From contig CAMDCC010000092.1 in the NCBI GenBank assembly GCA_945889545.1, positions 1 through 9,593 of the forward strand: a stretch of 9,593 bases of DNA, given 5' to 3'. Made by a program: the position numbers and the translations under genes. Below, one piece after another: positions 1 to 6,438 of this stretch. Under the pieces are notes generated by a model. It was not told the DNA's origin. It was given only the letters and a program-made list of their open reading frames with translations, and did no database searches. The DNA is from Bifidobacterium breve (GTDB lineage: Bacteria > Actinomycetota > Acidimicrobiia > IMCC26256 > PALSA-555). The first letter of the stretch is position 1. Every line of letters begins with the position of its first letter.

Positions 1-333
1 GATCACAGCTCTCGTTGTGCTCCCACCCACGATCGCGAACCCGACGATGTAGGCGAGGTGGGCAAGCAGGAACGAGCCCAGGCCCACGACGAATCGATCC
101 TTTGGCAGCATGAGCGCAACATCACCGCCGAGCGAGAACACGAGCGCGATCACGAAGGCAATCCGCTGATCTGCGGAGCTTGGGTCGAGTGTTGCGGCCA
201 CCCCGACGAGAGCTGCTGTCGTCAGTGGCTTGCACACATACTCGAGTGCCTTGTTCTCCCGCGCCACGGCAACCCAGTCGACCAGCGCCGCAATGACTGC
301 GAGCACAAGGAGGACGCTCGCCGTAGTCGTCAC
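1..333 (-). CDS. YhhN/TMEM86-family membrane protein (lysoplasmalogenase-like), N-terminal part
   Basis: This is the first 111 codons of a gene that leaves the left edge of the window. It starts with GTG at 333-331, which overlaps the pdxH stop as GTGA (333-330), so translation is probably coupled to pdxH. The protein opens with a hydrophobic helix (about residues 4-20), then the family-typical K-P-L-T-T motif (residues 35-39). A second helix ends in L-G-G-D (57-60), and the run L-M-L-P-K-D-R-F (63-70) leads into a third helix, G-S-F-L-L-A-H-L-A-Y-I. This order (KPLT, GD, LML, SFLLAH) matches the N-terminal half of YhhN/TMEM86 proteins. Some members hydrolyse the vinyl-ether bond of lysoplasmalogens in the membrane. 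Family membership is well supported; the enzymatic activity is inferred. The catalytic C-terminal half is not visible. Confidence 0.85.
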   Translation of the reverse strand, partial: MTTTASVLLVLAVIAALVDWVAVARENKALEYVCKPLTTAALVGVAATLDPSSADQRIAFVIALVFSLGGDVALMLPKDRFVVGLGSFLLAHLAYIVGFAIVGGSTTRAVI

Positions 334-941
334 GGCTGGAGCCGCTCCACGATCCACGCGCCGTTCGCGGCGCGTCGGTAACGAAGCCGGTCGTGCAGAC
401 GGTCGTCGCGGTGCTGCCACAGCTCGACGCTGTCGGGATCTACCCGGTAGCCGCCCCAGAATGACGGGAGCGGGACATCGTCGGTGTCGCCAAAGCGCTG
501 CTGTACGTCGTCGACCGCCGCCTCGAGCGCGGCACGCTCGCTGATGGGCTCACTTTGGTGCGACGCCCACGCGCTCAATCGACTGGCGAGCGGCCGGCTC
601 CGCCAGTACTCGATCGAATCCGCGGGCGAAAGCCGCGTCACCGAGCCGGTCACGCGCACCTGCCGTCCGTGCTCGCGCCAATGCAGGATGAGCGCGGCGC
701 GCGGGTTCTCCGCAAGGTCACGACCCTTCGCGCTGCCGTAATTGCTGTAGAAGCACAACCCGCGCTCGTCGTAGCCCCGCAGTAACACCATGCGCGCCGA
801 CGGGTCTGCGCTGGCGTCGGCCGTCGCCACCACCATCTCGTCCCACCCGGGCACCTCGTCACTCCGAGCCTCGTCGATCCAGCGGCCAACCTGCTCCATC
901 GGATCGGCGGCGATGTCCGTCTCGTGCAGCGCGGGCTTCAT
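330..941 (-). CDS. pdxH: Pyridoxamine/pyridoxine 5'-phosphate oxidase
   Basis: This FMN enzyme oxidises pyridoxamine or pyridoxine 5'-phosphate to pyridoxal 5'-phosphate in the cytoplasm, the last step of PLP synthesis and salvage. From the ATG at 941 it has 203 residues, close to the usual 200-220. Family motifs are present in order: A-R-M-V-L-L-R (49-55, FMN phosphate contact), F-Y-S-N-Y-G-S-A-K-G (64-73, with the conserved Lys72), R-Q-V-R-V-T-G (93-99), S-A-W-A-S-H-Q-S (123-130), W-G-G-Y-R (162-166) and R-L-H-D-R (181-185). The Arg and His of the last motif correspond to the substrate-binding pair of E. coli PdxH. A GTG directly before the ATG (944) is an alternative start adding one residue. 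No clear Shine-Dalgarno is visible. The start lies 12 bp after the permease stop, so the gene is probably read with the ABC genes. Confidence 0.93.
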   Translation of the reverse strand: MKPALHETDIAADPMEQVGRWIDEARSDEVPGWDEMVVATADASADPSARMVLLRGYDERGLCFYSNYGSAKGRDLAENPRAALILHWREHGRQVRVTGSVTRLSPADSIEYWRSRPLASRLSAWASHQSEPISERAALEAAVDDVQQRFGDTDDVPLPSFWGGYRVDPDSVELWQHRDDRLHDRLRYRRAANGAWIVERLQP

Positions 942-953
942 CACGGTGTGCGA

Positions 954-1757
954 TCAGTACCCGGGTCGACTGAGCAGCCCACGAACGCGGACGCTCTTGT
1001 ACGCGACCCTGAGCACGAGCGCTCCGGCCGCGAGGTAGACGAGGTCGAGCGCGGCACCCGTCGCGAGCTCACCCCAGAGGACCTGCCCGTTGGCCAAGAA
1101 CTCGCGGGCGGCCTCGAACACATGCGAAACCGGGATCGCGTGCGAGATCGGCTGGAGCCAACCGGGAAGGGAGTCGACGGGATAGAAGACGGCCGCCGCG
1201 GGCTGGATGAGCAACGCCAACGACCACGCCAGCACCTCCGCGTTCGATCCGAACCGCAGCACCGTCGCGCGGATGAGCAGGCCGAGACCCCAACCGAAGC
1301 CGAGCAAGATCAGGAACGACGGCACGAGCGTGGCGCCAACGTCGAGGATGCTGAAGCCGAACGAAACTGCCACGAACACAGCGAGGAGTGTTGTGCCGAG
1401 CACGACGCGCACGAACGAGAAGAGGATGGCGCCCACCACGTACTCGCTCTGACGCATCGGCGACGCGTAGAGGTTCAGGATGCTGCGGTCCCACATGTCC
1501 ATGAGCTGACTCATCGCGAGCTCTTGTTGGGTGCGGAAGCACACATCCCAGAGCACCACCGCGCCGAGCAGGATCGCGACGCCCCCGGGGAGGTTCGTTC
1601 GATCGTCGAGATAGCTGGCGATGAACCCCCAGAGCACCACCTCGATGAGCGGCCAGTACAGCATCTCCATGATGCGCAACGGGCTGTGCTTCATCACGTA
1701 CGCCTGCTGGAGCACCACCCCCTTGATCCGCCTGGAACTCATCGACCGGTAGCTCAT
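954..1757 (-). CDS. ABC-2 type transporter permease
   Basis: This is the membrane subunit of an ABC exporter, paired with the ATPase encoded just upstream. With the ATG at 1757 it is 267 residues, normal for single-domain ABC-2 permeases. By eye there are about six hydrophobic segments: a first near the W-P-L-I-E-V-V-L-W-G-F-I stretch, a second at G-G-V-A-I-L-L-G-A-V-V-L, and four more toward the C terminus. The conserved cytoplasmic loop with L-Y-A-S-P-M-R and the late Y-P-V-D-S-L-P-G-W-L and I-P-V-S-H-V-F-E motifs are typical of ABC-2 permeases, where the Y-P-V-D loop precedes the last helices. The frame is open back to 1844, but that would add 29 Ser/Arg-rich residues inside the ATPase gene, so it was not used. 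A second ATG at 1742 is also possible. The substrate cannot be told from sequence. Confidence 0.9.
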   Translation of the reverse strand: MSYRSMSSRRIKGVVLQQAYVMKHSPLRIMEMLYWPLIEVVLWGFIASYLDDRTNLPGGVAILLGAVVLWDVCFRTQQELAMSQLMDMWDRSILNLYASPMRQSEYVVGAILFSFVRVVLGTTLLAVFVAVSFGFSILDVGATLVPSFLILLGFGWGLGLLIRATVLRFGSNAEVLAWSLALLIQPAAAVFYPVDSLPGWLQPISHAIPVSHVFEAAREFLANGQVLWGELATGAALDLVYLAAGALVLRVAYKSVRVRGLLSRPGY

Positions 1758-1784
1758 TGGCGAGAGCTCATCGACCGGGAACTC
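1738..1784 (-). repeat. 29-bp-spaced direct repeat at the ATPase/permease junction
   Basis: On the coding strand an 18-base block (1784-1767) recurs 29 bases later (1755-1738) with 16 of 18 positions identical; the invariant core is CCGGTCGATGAG. In the first copy ATGA holds the ATPase stop (1770-1768) and an out-of-frame ATG (1771) that opens a five-codon frame, M-S-S-R-Q. That frame ends in TGA (1756-1754), overlapping the permease ATG at 1757 as ATGA. In the second copy the equivalent ATG (1742) is in the permease frame and also reads M-S-S-R. This is consistent with a tandem duplication of an original stop/start overlap. Confidence 0.7.
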
Positions 1785-2544
1785 CTGGGATCCCGAGCTC
1801 GCCCGCCGCGACCTTGAGGTACACCTCTTCGAGATCCTCGGCACCGAACTGGTTCCGCAATCCCTCGGCCGTCGCGTCGGCCACGATGCGTCCGCCCGCG
1901 ACGAACAGGATCCGATCGGCGACCTTCTCGACTTCGACCATGTTGTGACTGGTGATGAGGATCGTCATGGCGCGCTCGTCGGCGACGCGACGCAAGAGCT
2001 CGCGCACCACGACAGCACGCTCGGGATCGAGCGACGCGGTCGGCTCGTCGAGGAAGAGCACTTCCGGCCGGTTCACCAACGCCTTGGCGAGCAGCACGAT
2101 CGTCTGCTGTCCGGTGGACAGACCCTGACCGAGCCGGTCGAGAAACTGCTCGATGTCGAGCAGCGCTGCGACTTCTTTGATCGCCTCGTCGGGGTCGGGC
2201 ACCTCGTACAGCTCGCAGTAGATCTTCAAGAGCTCGCGCACCTTGAGCCGCCACGGCAACGACACGTACGACGCGGTGAAGCCCGTGCGCGCCAACGCGC
2301 CGCTGCGATCGGCCACCACGTCGGTACCGAGGATGCTGATCGTGCCCGACGTGGGAAGCGTGAGCCCCAACAGCATGTGGATGGTCGTTGTCTTGCCCGC
2401 GCCGTTCGGGCCCAACATCGCGCACACCTGTCCGCGGGGCACGGTGAAGGAGAGGTGATCGATGACCCGACGCCCCTGGAACTCCTTGACCACGTCGTCG
2501 GCCACGATCGCCGGTGCGTCGCTGTCGGCAGGGGAATCGACCAT
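1768..2544 (-). CDS. ABC transporter ATP-binding protein, ABC-2 export type
   Basis: This is the cytoplasmic ATPase that powers the neighbouring ABC-2 permease. The protein has 258 residues from the ATG at 2544. It shows Walker A G-P-N-G-A-G-K-T (45-52), the ABC signature as L-S-T-G-Q-Q (142-147), Walker B V-L-F-L-D-E (162-167), D-loop S-L-D (171-173) and the switch His200 in I-T-S-H-N. At the Q-loop position, within T-G-F-T-A-S-Y-V-S-L-P-W-R-L, Ser92 replaces the usual Gln. A TTG start at 2607 would add 21 residues unlike the family. The ATG is preferred because a TAGTCT box lies 8 nt upstream of it. The stop (1770-1768) is 10 bp from the permease ATG at 1757. The gene is divergent from the acyl-CoA dehydrogenase. 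The substrate of the transporter is unknown. Confidence 0.93.
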   Translation of the reverse strand: MVDSPADSDAPAIVADDVVKEFQGRRVIDHLSFTVPRGQVCAMLGPNGAGKTTTIHMLLGLTLPTSGTISILGTDVVADRSGALARTGFTASYVSLPWRLKVRELLKIYCELYEVPDPDEAIKEVAALLDIEQFLDRLGQGLSTGQQTIVLLAKALVNRPEVLFLDEPTASLDPERAVVVRELLRRVADERAMTILITSHNMVEVEKVADRILFVAGGRIVADATAEGLRNQFGAEDLEEVYLKVAAGELGIPGVPGR

Positions 2545-2552
2545 GAGATTCG

Positions 2553-2558
2553 AGACTA
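2553..2558 (-). promoter_or_regulatory. Putative -10 box TAGTCT of the ABC operon
   Basis: Read on the minus strand, TAGTCT lies 8 nt before the ATG of the ATPase gene (2544) and matches the actinobacterial TAnnnT -10 pattern. The transcript would start at or within one or two bases of the ATG, so the mRNA would be leaderless or nearly so. This agrees with the lack of a Shine-Dalgarno sequence. No clear -35 is seen. Confidence 0.45.
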
Positions 2559-2627
2559 CCGACCGAAAGACACGACCGATTGCCGTCCTTCCCCCAACGA
2601 GGCGCAACCCGCACGTTGCCGGGTCGT

Positions 2628-2633
2628 TAGGGT
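2628..2633 (+). promoter_or_regulatory. Putative -10 box TAGGGT of the acyl-CoA dehydrogenase gene
   Basis: TAGGGT fits TAnnnT and ends six bases before the ATG at 2640, which places the expected transcription start on the A of the start codon. This is the geometry of a leaderless mRNA. A TTGCCG at 2616-2621 is too close to be its -35. Confidence 0.5.
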
Positions 2634-2639
2634 TCGGCC

Positions 2640-3857
2640 ATGGACTTTGCTCTGAGCGCGCGCTGTGAGCAGTTGCGCGAGCAACTCGGTGACTTCATCA
2701 CCACGGTGGTCGACCCGGCGACGCCCGTGTACGTCAAACAGGTCGAGGAATCGGGCGACCCGCACTTCCACCCGCCGGTGATGGAGGAGCTCAAGGCCGA
2801 GGCGCGCTCGCGGGGCTTGTGGAACCTGTTTCTTCCCGAAAGTCGCCACGGCGCTGGTCTCACGAACCTCGAGTACGCGCCTCTCTGTGAGCTCATGGGC
2901 GCGAGTCCGCTGGCAGCCGAGGCCACGAATTGCTCCGCACCCGACACCGGCAACATGGAGGTGCTCGCGAACTTCGGCACACCGCTCGTGCACGACCAGT
3001 TCTTGCAGCCTCTCCTCGACGGTGAGATCCGGTCGTGCTTCGCGATGACGGAACCATGGGTGGCGAGCAGCGACGCCACGAACATCTCGAGCCGGATCGA
3101 ACGCGATGGTGACCACTATGTAGTGAACGCACACAAGTGGTGGACGAGCGGAGCGGCGTCGCCTCGATGCAAGGTCGCCGTCGTGATGGGAGTCTCCGAT
3201 CCCGGCGCCGATCCCTACCACCGGCACTCGATGGTGGTGGTGCCGTTCGACGCGCCGGGCTTCCAAATGGTGCGAACGCTGCCGGTGCTCAGTCACGACG
3301 GGGGCGGCGGTCACTGCGAGACGCTGTTCGAGAACGTGCGCGTGCCCGCCGAGTATCTCCTCGGTGAGGAAGGCGGTGGTTTCGCGATCGCGCAAGCCCG
3401 CCTCGGGCCCGGGCGCATCCACCACTGCATGCGAGCCGTCGGCGTTGCCGAACGCGCCCTCGAGCTCATGTGCCAACGCGCGCAGCAACGTGTCGCGTTC
3501 GGCAAGCCGCTCGCCGATCAGGGTGTGGTGCAGGACAACATTGCCGAGAGTCGCATCGCCATCGAGCAGGCCCGCCTCCTCACGATGAAGGCGGCGTGGC
3601 TCATGGACACGGTCGGCAACAAGGGCGCGCGCTTCGAGATCGCCGCGATCAAGGTGGTCGCCGCGCGCATGGCTACAACGGTGGTCGACCGGGCGATCCA
3701 GGTGTTCGGCGGTGCCGGCCTGTCCGACGACTGGCCGCTCGCGCAGATGTACACCTACGCGCGCACGCTGCACTTCGTGGACGGTCCCGACGAGGTCCAC
3801 AAGATGCAGATCGCCCGCCGCGAGCTCCGCAAGTACGAGGCCTACCGCCAAGCGTGA
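2640..3857 (+). CDS. Acyl-CoA dehydrogenase, ACAD10/11 (FadE2-like) type
   Basis: This FAD flavoenzyme introduces an alpha,beta double bond into an acyl-CoA, normally passing electrons to an electron-transfer flavoprotein. It has 405 residues, a full-length single-domain enzyme. Visible motifs are F-A-M-T-E-P (134-139) followed by S-S-D-A-T-N-I (FAD and substrate pocket), R-V-A-F-G-K-P-L (284-291), and Q-V-F-G-G-A-G-L-S-D-D (354-364). The sequence D-G-P-D-E-V-H (381-387) replaces the Y-E-G-T-E signature of classical short-chain enzymes, and its first Asp is the likely catalytic base. This D-G-P-D-E-V-H ending is characteristic of the ACAD10/11 branch. The start is the ATG at 2640, supported by the TAGGGT box at leaderless distance. 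The stop overlaps the next gene's GTG (GTGA, 3854-3857), so the two are probably co-translated. The precise acyl substrate is unknown. Confidence 0.93.
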   Translation: MDFALSARCEQLREQLGDFITTVVDPATPVYVKQVEESGDPHFHPPVMEELKAEARSRGLWNLFLPESRHGAGLTNLEYAPLCELMGASPLAAEATNCSAPDTGNMEVLANFGTPLVHDQFLQPLLDGEIRSCFAMTEPWVASSDATNISSRIERDGDHYVVNAHKWWTSGAASPRCKVAVVMGVSDPGADPYHRHSMVVVPFDAPGFQMVRTLPVLSHDGGGGHCETLFENVRVPAEYLLGEEGGGFAIAQARLGPGRIHHCMRAVGVAERALELMCQRAQQRVAFGKPLADQGVVQDNIAESRIAIEQARLLTMKAAWLMDTVGNKGARFEIAAIKVVAARMATTVVDRAIQVFGGAGLSDDWPLAQMYTYARTLHFVDGPDEVHKMQIARRELRKYEAYRQA

Positions 3858-4747
3858 AAGTACGGATCGGGCTCGGGCTGGGCGTCGCAGGGCTGAAGGA
3901 CGAGGGTCGGTTCGGCCAGCTCGTTGATGCGCTCGAAGCCAACAACTTCGACTCGCTGTGGCTCTCCGAACGCGTCGCGGGTGACGCGCCCGATCCCGTG
4001 GTTGGCCTCGCGTATGCCGCCGGCCGCACGGAGCGCCTCAAGCTCGGCACGAGCGTGCAAGTCCTCCCCGGTCGCAACCCGGCGTTGCTCGCGAAGGAGT
4101 GGGCCAGCCTCGACCGCCTCTCCGGCGGACGCGCGCTCCCCGCGTTCGGCTTGGGCAACCCGATCGCAGCCGAGCATCAGGCGTTCGGTGTGGCGCGCGA
4201 GGACCGCTCTGCGATCTTCGACGAAGCACTTCCGCTCCTACGTCGGCTCTGGAGCGAGGACGACGTGCACCACGACGGCACGTGGTTCCAGTACGACGGC
4301 CTCACAGTCCACCCAAAACCCGCGAACGGTCACCTCGATGTATGGCTCGGCGGACGCGCCAAGAGCGAGCTGCGGCGCTGTGGCCGCCTCGGTGACGGCT
4401 GGCTCGCAAGCTTCTTCACCCCGGCCGACTGCGCCTCGGGACGGCCGGTGATCGAGGCCGAAGCCCAAGCCACGGGGCGCGTCATCGACCCCGAGCACTT
4501 TGGGGCGATGGTCACGTACTCGCACGACGAGATCCCCGACGCGCTTCGCACCCGACTCGCGGCGCTCCGCGGCGATCTCGACCCCGCCGACCTCGTTCCC
4601 ATCGGATTGCCGGCACTGCACGAACGACTCGCCGAGTACATCAGCGTGGGCTTCTCGAAGCTCGTGCTCGTGCCGCTCGCAGAGCCCGACGACTGGCACG
4701 CCGAGCTCGCCCGCATCGCCGACGCCGTCTTCGATCTCCAGACCTGA
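3854..4747 (+). CDS. LLM-class (luciferase-like), probably F420-dependent, oxidoreductase
   Basis: This is a soluble TIM-barrel flavin/F420 oxidoreductase of the bacterial luciferase superfamily. The GTG at 3854 overlaps the dehydrogenase stop as GTGA and gives 297 residues, normal for actinobacterial members. The open frame continues upstream to 3470 only inside the dehydrogenase gene and was ignored. Family signs include D-S-L-W-L-S-E-R (33-40), the T-S-V-Q-V-L-P-G-R-N-P strand-loop (66-76), A-S-L-D-R-L-S-G-G-R (84-93), F-D-E-A-L-P-L-L-R-R-L-W (122-133) and L-D-V-W-L-G-G (161-167) followed by G-R-L-G-D-G-W-L. This resembles actinobacterial proteins annotated as probable F420-dependent oxidoreductases. 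Whether it uses F420 or FMN cannot be settled by eye. Coupling to an acyl-CoA dehydrogenase suggests a shared catabolic pathway (inference). Confidence 0.88.
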   Translation: MKVRIGLGLGVAGLKDEGRFGQLVDALEANNFDSLWLSERVAGDAPDPVVGLAYAAGRTERLKLGTSVQVLPGRNPALLAKEWASLDRLSGGRALPAFGLGNPIAAEHQAFGVAREDRSAIFDEALPLLRRLWSEDDVHHDGTWFQYDGLTVHPKPANGHLDVWLGGRAKSELRRCGRLGDGWLASFFTPADCASGRPVIEAEAQATGRVIDPEHFGAMVTYSHDEIPDALRTRLAALRGDLDPADLVPIGLPALHERLAEYISVGFSKLVLVPLAEPDDWHAELARIADAVFDLQT

Positions 4748-4768
4748 GCGCGCCGCACTTCTCGCGAG

Positions 4769-4818
4769 CTTCTCGGGGAAGAACCCGGGGTCAGGACACC
4801 CGCTACTTCCCCGAGAAG
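4769..4818. terminator. Perfect 13-bp inverted repeat between convergent genes, likely bidirectional terminator
   Basis: CTTCTCGGGGAAG (4769-4781) and its exact reverse complement CTTCCCCGAGAAG (4806-4818) flank a 24-nt loop. The left arm lies 21 bp after the oxidoreductase stop, and the right arm encodes the last residues (F-S-G-K) of the DMT gene on the other strand. The convergent position suits a two-way terminator. No U-tract follows on either strand, so termination would be of the hairpin-only type and is not certain. Confidence 0.5.
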
Positions 4819-5693
4819 GCGTCAGCGCCGTGCGCGCTCGTGACGAGTGGTGATCGTGCGAGCCGGAGCGTGCCGATGATCATGGCTACGACGGCCAACG
4901 CGGTGACGACCACAGCGAGGCCACCCGATGCTCCGAACCGCTCGTCGAACAACACGACGCCGAGGACACTCGCGAGTACCGGGTTCGTCACGGCGATGGC
5001 CGGCAACGACGCCGCGAGATGCCCGGCTTGGAACGCGCTCTGATTGATCACGAGGCCAATGATCGAAACGGCGACGAGCACGTACGGCTGCCAGTGGCCA
5101 AGCGAGTCGAGCACGCCGTGGTCGAACAGATCGACGGTCGCCTTCGTGAGCACAGCCGTGAGTGCGTAGAGGGCACCGGTGGCGAGCCCGAACAGCAACG
5201 CCCGTTCGGGCCCCGCGCCGGCGCGCCGTCCGAACACCACCGCGGCCGCGGCAACAACGGCCACGAACGCGCCCGCGAGCACCCATCCGGCAACCGTCGC
5301 CGTAGACGACGCGCCATGTGGGTCGCCCACCGTCACGAAGACCGAGAGGCCGACCACGACGAGCGCCGCGGCCGACATCTCTCGGCGCGTCACCTTGGCT
5401 CGTTGACCCACCGTGGCCAACGGGATCGCGAACAGCAGGCTGCTCACCAAGACGGGTCCAACGACCACGACCGATCCCACTCCGAGCGCGGCTGCTTCGA
5501 GTGCGTAGGCCGCGATGTCGAAGCCAATGCCCAAGAGCCACAGCGGGCGACGAGCCAACCGGACGATGAGCCGCGGTGACAGTGCAAGCTCGGACGGCTG
5601 CTCGGCTGCAGCCCGCTGCTGGAGCACCGCCGCGGTCGCATAGCAGAGCCCGCCTCCGAGCGCGAGCAGGACCGCGAGCGCGGTGTCAGACAC
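4803..5693 (-). CDS. DMT-superfamily (EamA/NIPA-like) membrane transporter
   Basis: This is an integral membrane protein of 296 residues with roughly nine to ten hydrophobic helices in two similar halves, the usual size for ten-TM drug/metabolite transporter (DMT) family proteins. The first helix carries G-L-C-Y-A-T-A-A-V-L-Q-Q-R-A-A, a pattern seen in actinobacterial DMT proteins. Other helices include G-S-V-V-V-V-G-P-V-L-V-S-S-L-L and, in the second half, A-V-T-N-P-V-L-A-S-V-L-G-V-V-L-F-D-E, matching the ends of the EamA repeats. It starts at GTG 5693, eight bases inside the deacetylase gene, so it is translated in its wake. Substrate is not predictable; DMT proteins move metabolites, metal ions or lipid-linked sugars. 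Context with a glycosyltransferase and deacetylase favours an envelope-building role (inference). Confidence 0.85.
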   Translation of the reverse strand: MSDTALAVLLALGGGLCYATAAVLQQRAAAEQPSELALSPRLIVRLARRPLWLLGIGFDIAAYALEAAALGVGSVVVVGPVLVSSLLFAIPLATVGQRAKVTRREMSAAALVVVGLSVFVTVGDPHGASSTATVAGWVLAGAFVAVVAAAAVVFGRRAGAGPERALLFGLATGALYALTAVLTKATVDLFDHGVLDSLGHWQPYVLVAVSIIGLVINQSAFQAGHLAASLPAIAVTNPVLASVLGVVLFDERFGASGGLAVVVTALAVVAMIIGTLRLARSPLVTSAHGADAFSGK

Positions 5694-6438
5694 GAGTCGG
5701 GGCGCGAGCGCTGCGCACGCCGTGGTCGCGCAACGGACCCACGGTCAGCCCTCGCTCGGCAAACGCATCGGCCAGGATGCGCAACGACCCGAGTCCATGG
5801 CGCCATGCACCGGGATCGGACTGCCGGTCCGAGTCGTGGAGCAGCACGGTGCCACCGCTGATGTCACGACGCAGCATGTCGGCGGCAACCGATTCGGCCG
5901 ACGCGTCGCCCCGCCAGTCACGCCCCCAGTTTGTCCAGAGCACGGTGCTGAGGCCTTCGCGTTTCGCCCCCCACAGCGCGCCGAAGGCAAGAGTGCCGAA
6001 CGGTGGTCGGAACCACACGGGCGTCGCGCCTGTCACTTCGACCAACGTGTCACGGCACCGGCGGATGTCGGCGCGAGCCGCCCACGGTGAACGGCGCAAC
6101 ATGTTGCGATGCTCTTCGCCATGCACGGCGATCTCGTGACCAGCCGCGGCCACCTCAGCCGCGAGCGCGGGCGACTGCCGCGCCATCCCGCCCAGCATGA
6201 AGAACGTGGCGTGCCATCCGAGTCGGTCGAGCTCGGCCAGGAACGCGGGAGTCGAGTCGGGATCGGGTCCGTCGTCGAATGTGAGCGCCACGTGCGTGCT
6301 GCGTCCGCGCCCGTGCAACGAAGGTCGGACATACATACCAGCGGGGTAGAGACCGATGAGTCCCGGCCCCGCGTGCACGAGTCCACCCACACCGGCGATT
6401 CCCGCGGCCGATGCCGCGGCAACCGCCCCGAGGCTCAG
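5686..6438 (-). CDS. Polysaccharide deacetylase (NodB/CE4 family), membrane-anchored; probable CTG start
   Basis: This is a metal-dependent hydrolase removing N- or O-acyl groups from a glycan or lipid-linked sugar. Numbering from the GTG at 6390 (234 residues), all five NodB motifs are present: T-F-D-D-G-P-D-P (37-44, catalytic base and metal Asp), H-G-E-E-H (90-94, metal histidines), R-P-P-F-G (128-132), D-W (158-159) and L-L-H-D-S (183-187). The GTG start lies 44 bases after the glycosyltransferase stop and cuts into a hydrophobic stretch. The frame is open upstream to a TGA at 6450-6448 with no ATG, GTG or TTG. A CTG at 6438 overlaps the preceding stop as CTGA and restores 16 residues (L-S-L-G-A-V-A-A-A-S-A-A-G-I-A-G), giving 250 residues with a complete N-terminal membrane anchor. 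I chose CTG; the conservative start is GTG 6390. Confidence 0.85.
   Translation of the reverse strand: MSLGAVAAASAAGIAGVGGLVHAGPGLIGLYPAGMYVRPSLHGRGRSTHVALTFDDGPDPDSTPAFLAELDRLGWHATFFMLGGMARQSPALAAEVAAAGHEIAVHGEEHRNMLRRSPWAARADIRRCRDTLVEVTGATPVWFRPPFGTLAFGALWGAKREGLSTVLWTNWGRDWRGDASAESVAADMLRRDISGGTVLLHDSDRQSDPGAWRHGLGSLRILADAFAERGLTVGPLRDHGVRSARAPTRV

Larger units (their letters stand above)
2545..2639. promoter_or_regulatory. Divergent intergenic region between ABC operon and acyl-CoA dehydrogenase
   Basis: This 95-bp gap separates two divergently read genes and must hold both promoters. A TAnnnT -10-like box is present on each strand close to each start codon (listed separately). I see no convincing -35 hexamers, no long inverted repeat and no conserved small gene. 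Confidence 0.5.

Noticed and set aside
924..1817. Long plus-strand open frame, 297 codons
   Set aside because: It lies antisense to the permease and pdxH genes, and its product is a His/Glu/Arg-rich string with no domain, typical of a shadow frame in GC-rich DNA.
1758..1844. N-terminal extension of the permease
   Set aside because: It would lie wholly inside the ATPase gene and adds a Ser/Arg-rich stretch unlike ABC-2 permeases.
2545..2607. TTG start at 2607 for the ABC ATPase
   Set aside because: The extra 21 residues do not resemble the family and would remove the space for the promoter box.
2616..2621. TTGCCG as a -35 for the dehydrogenase promoter
   Set aside because: Only six bases separate it from the TAGGGT box, far less than the usual 16-18.
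2556..3851. Long minus-strand open frame, 431 codons
   Set aside because: It is exactly opposite the acyl-CoA dehydrogenase, which has all family motifs; the antisense product is charged and featureless.
3470..3853. Upstream extension of the LLM oxidoreductase frame
   Set aside because: It runs inside the dehydrogenase gene in another frame; the family's conserved N terminus starts right at GTG 3854.
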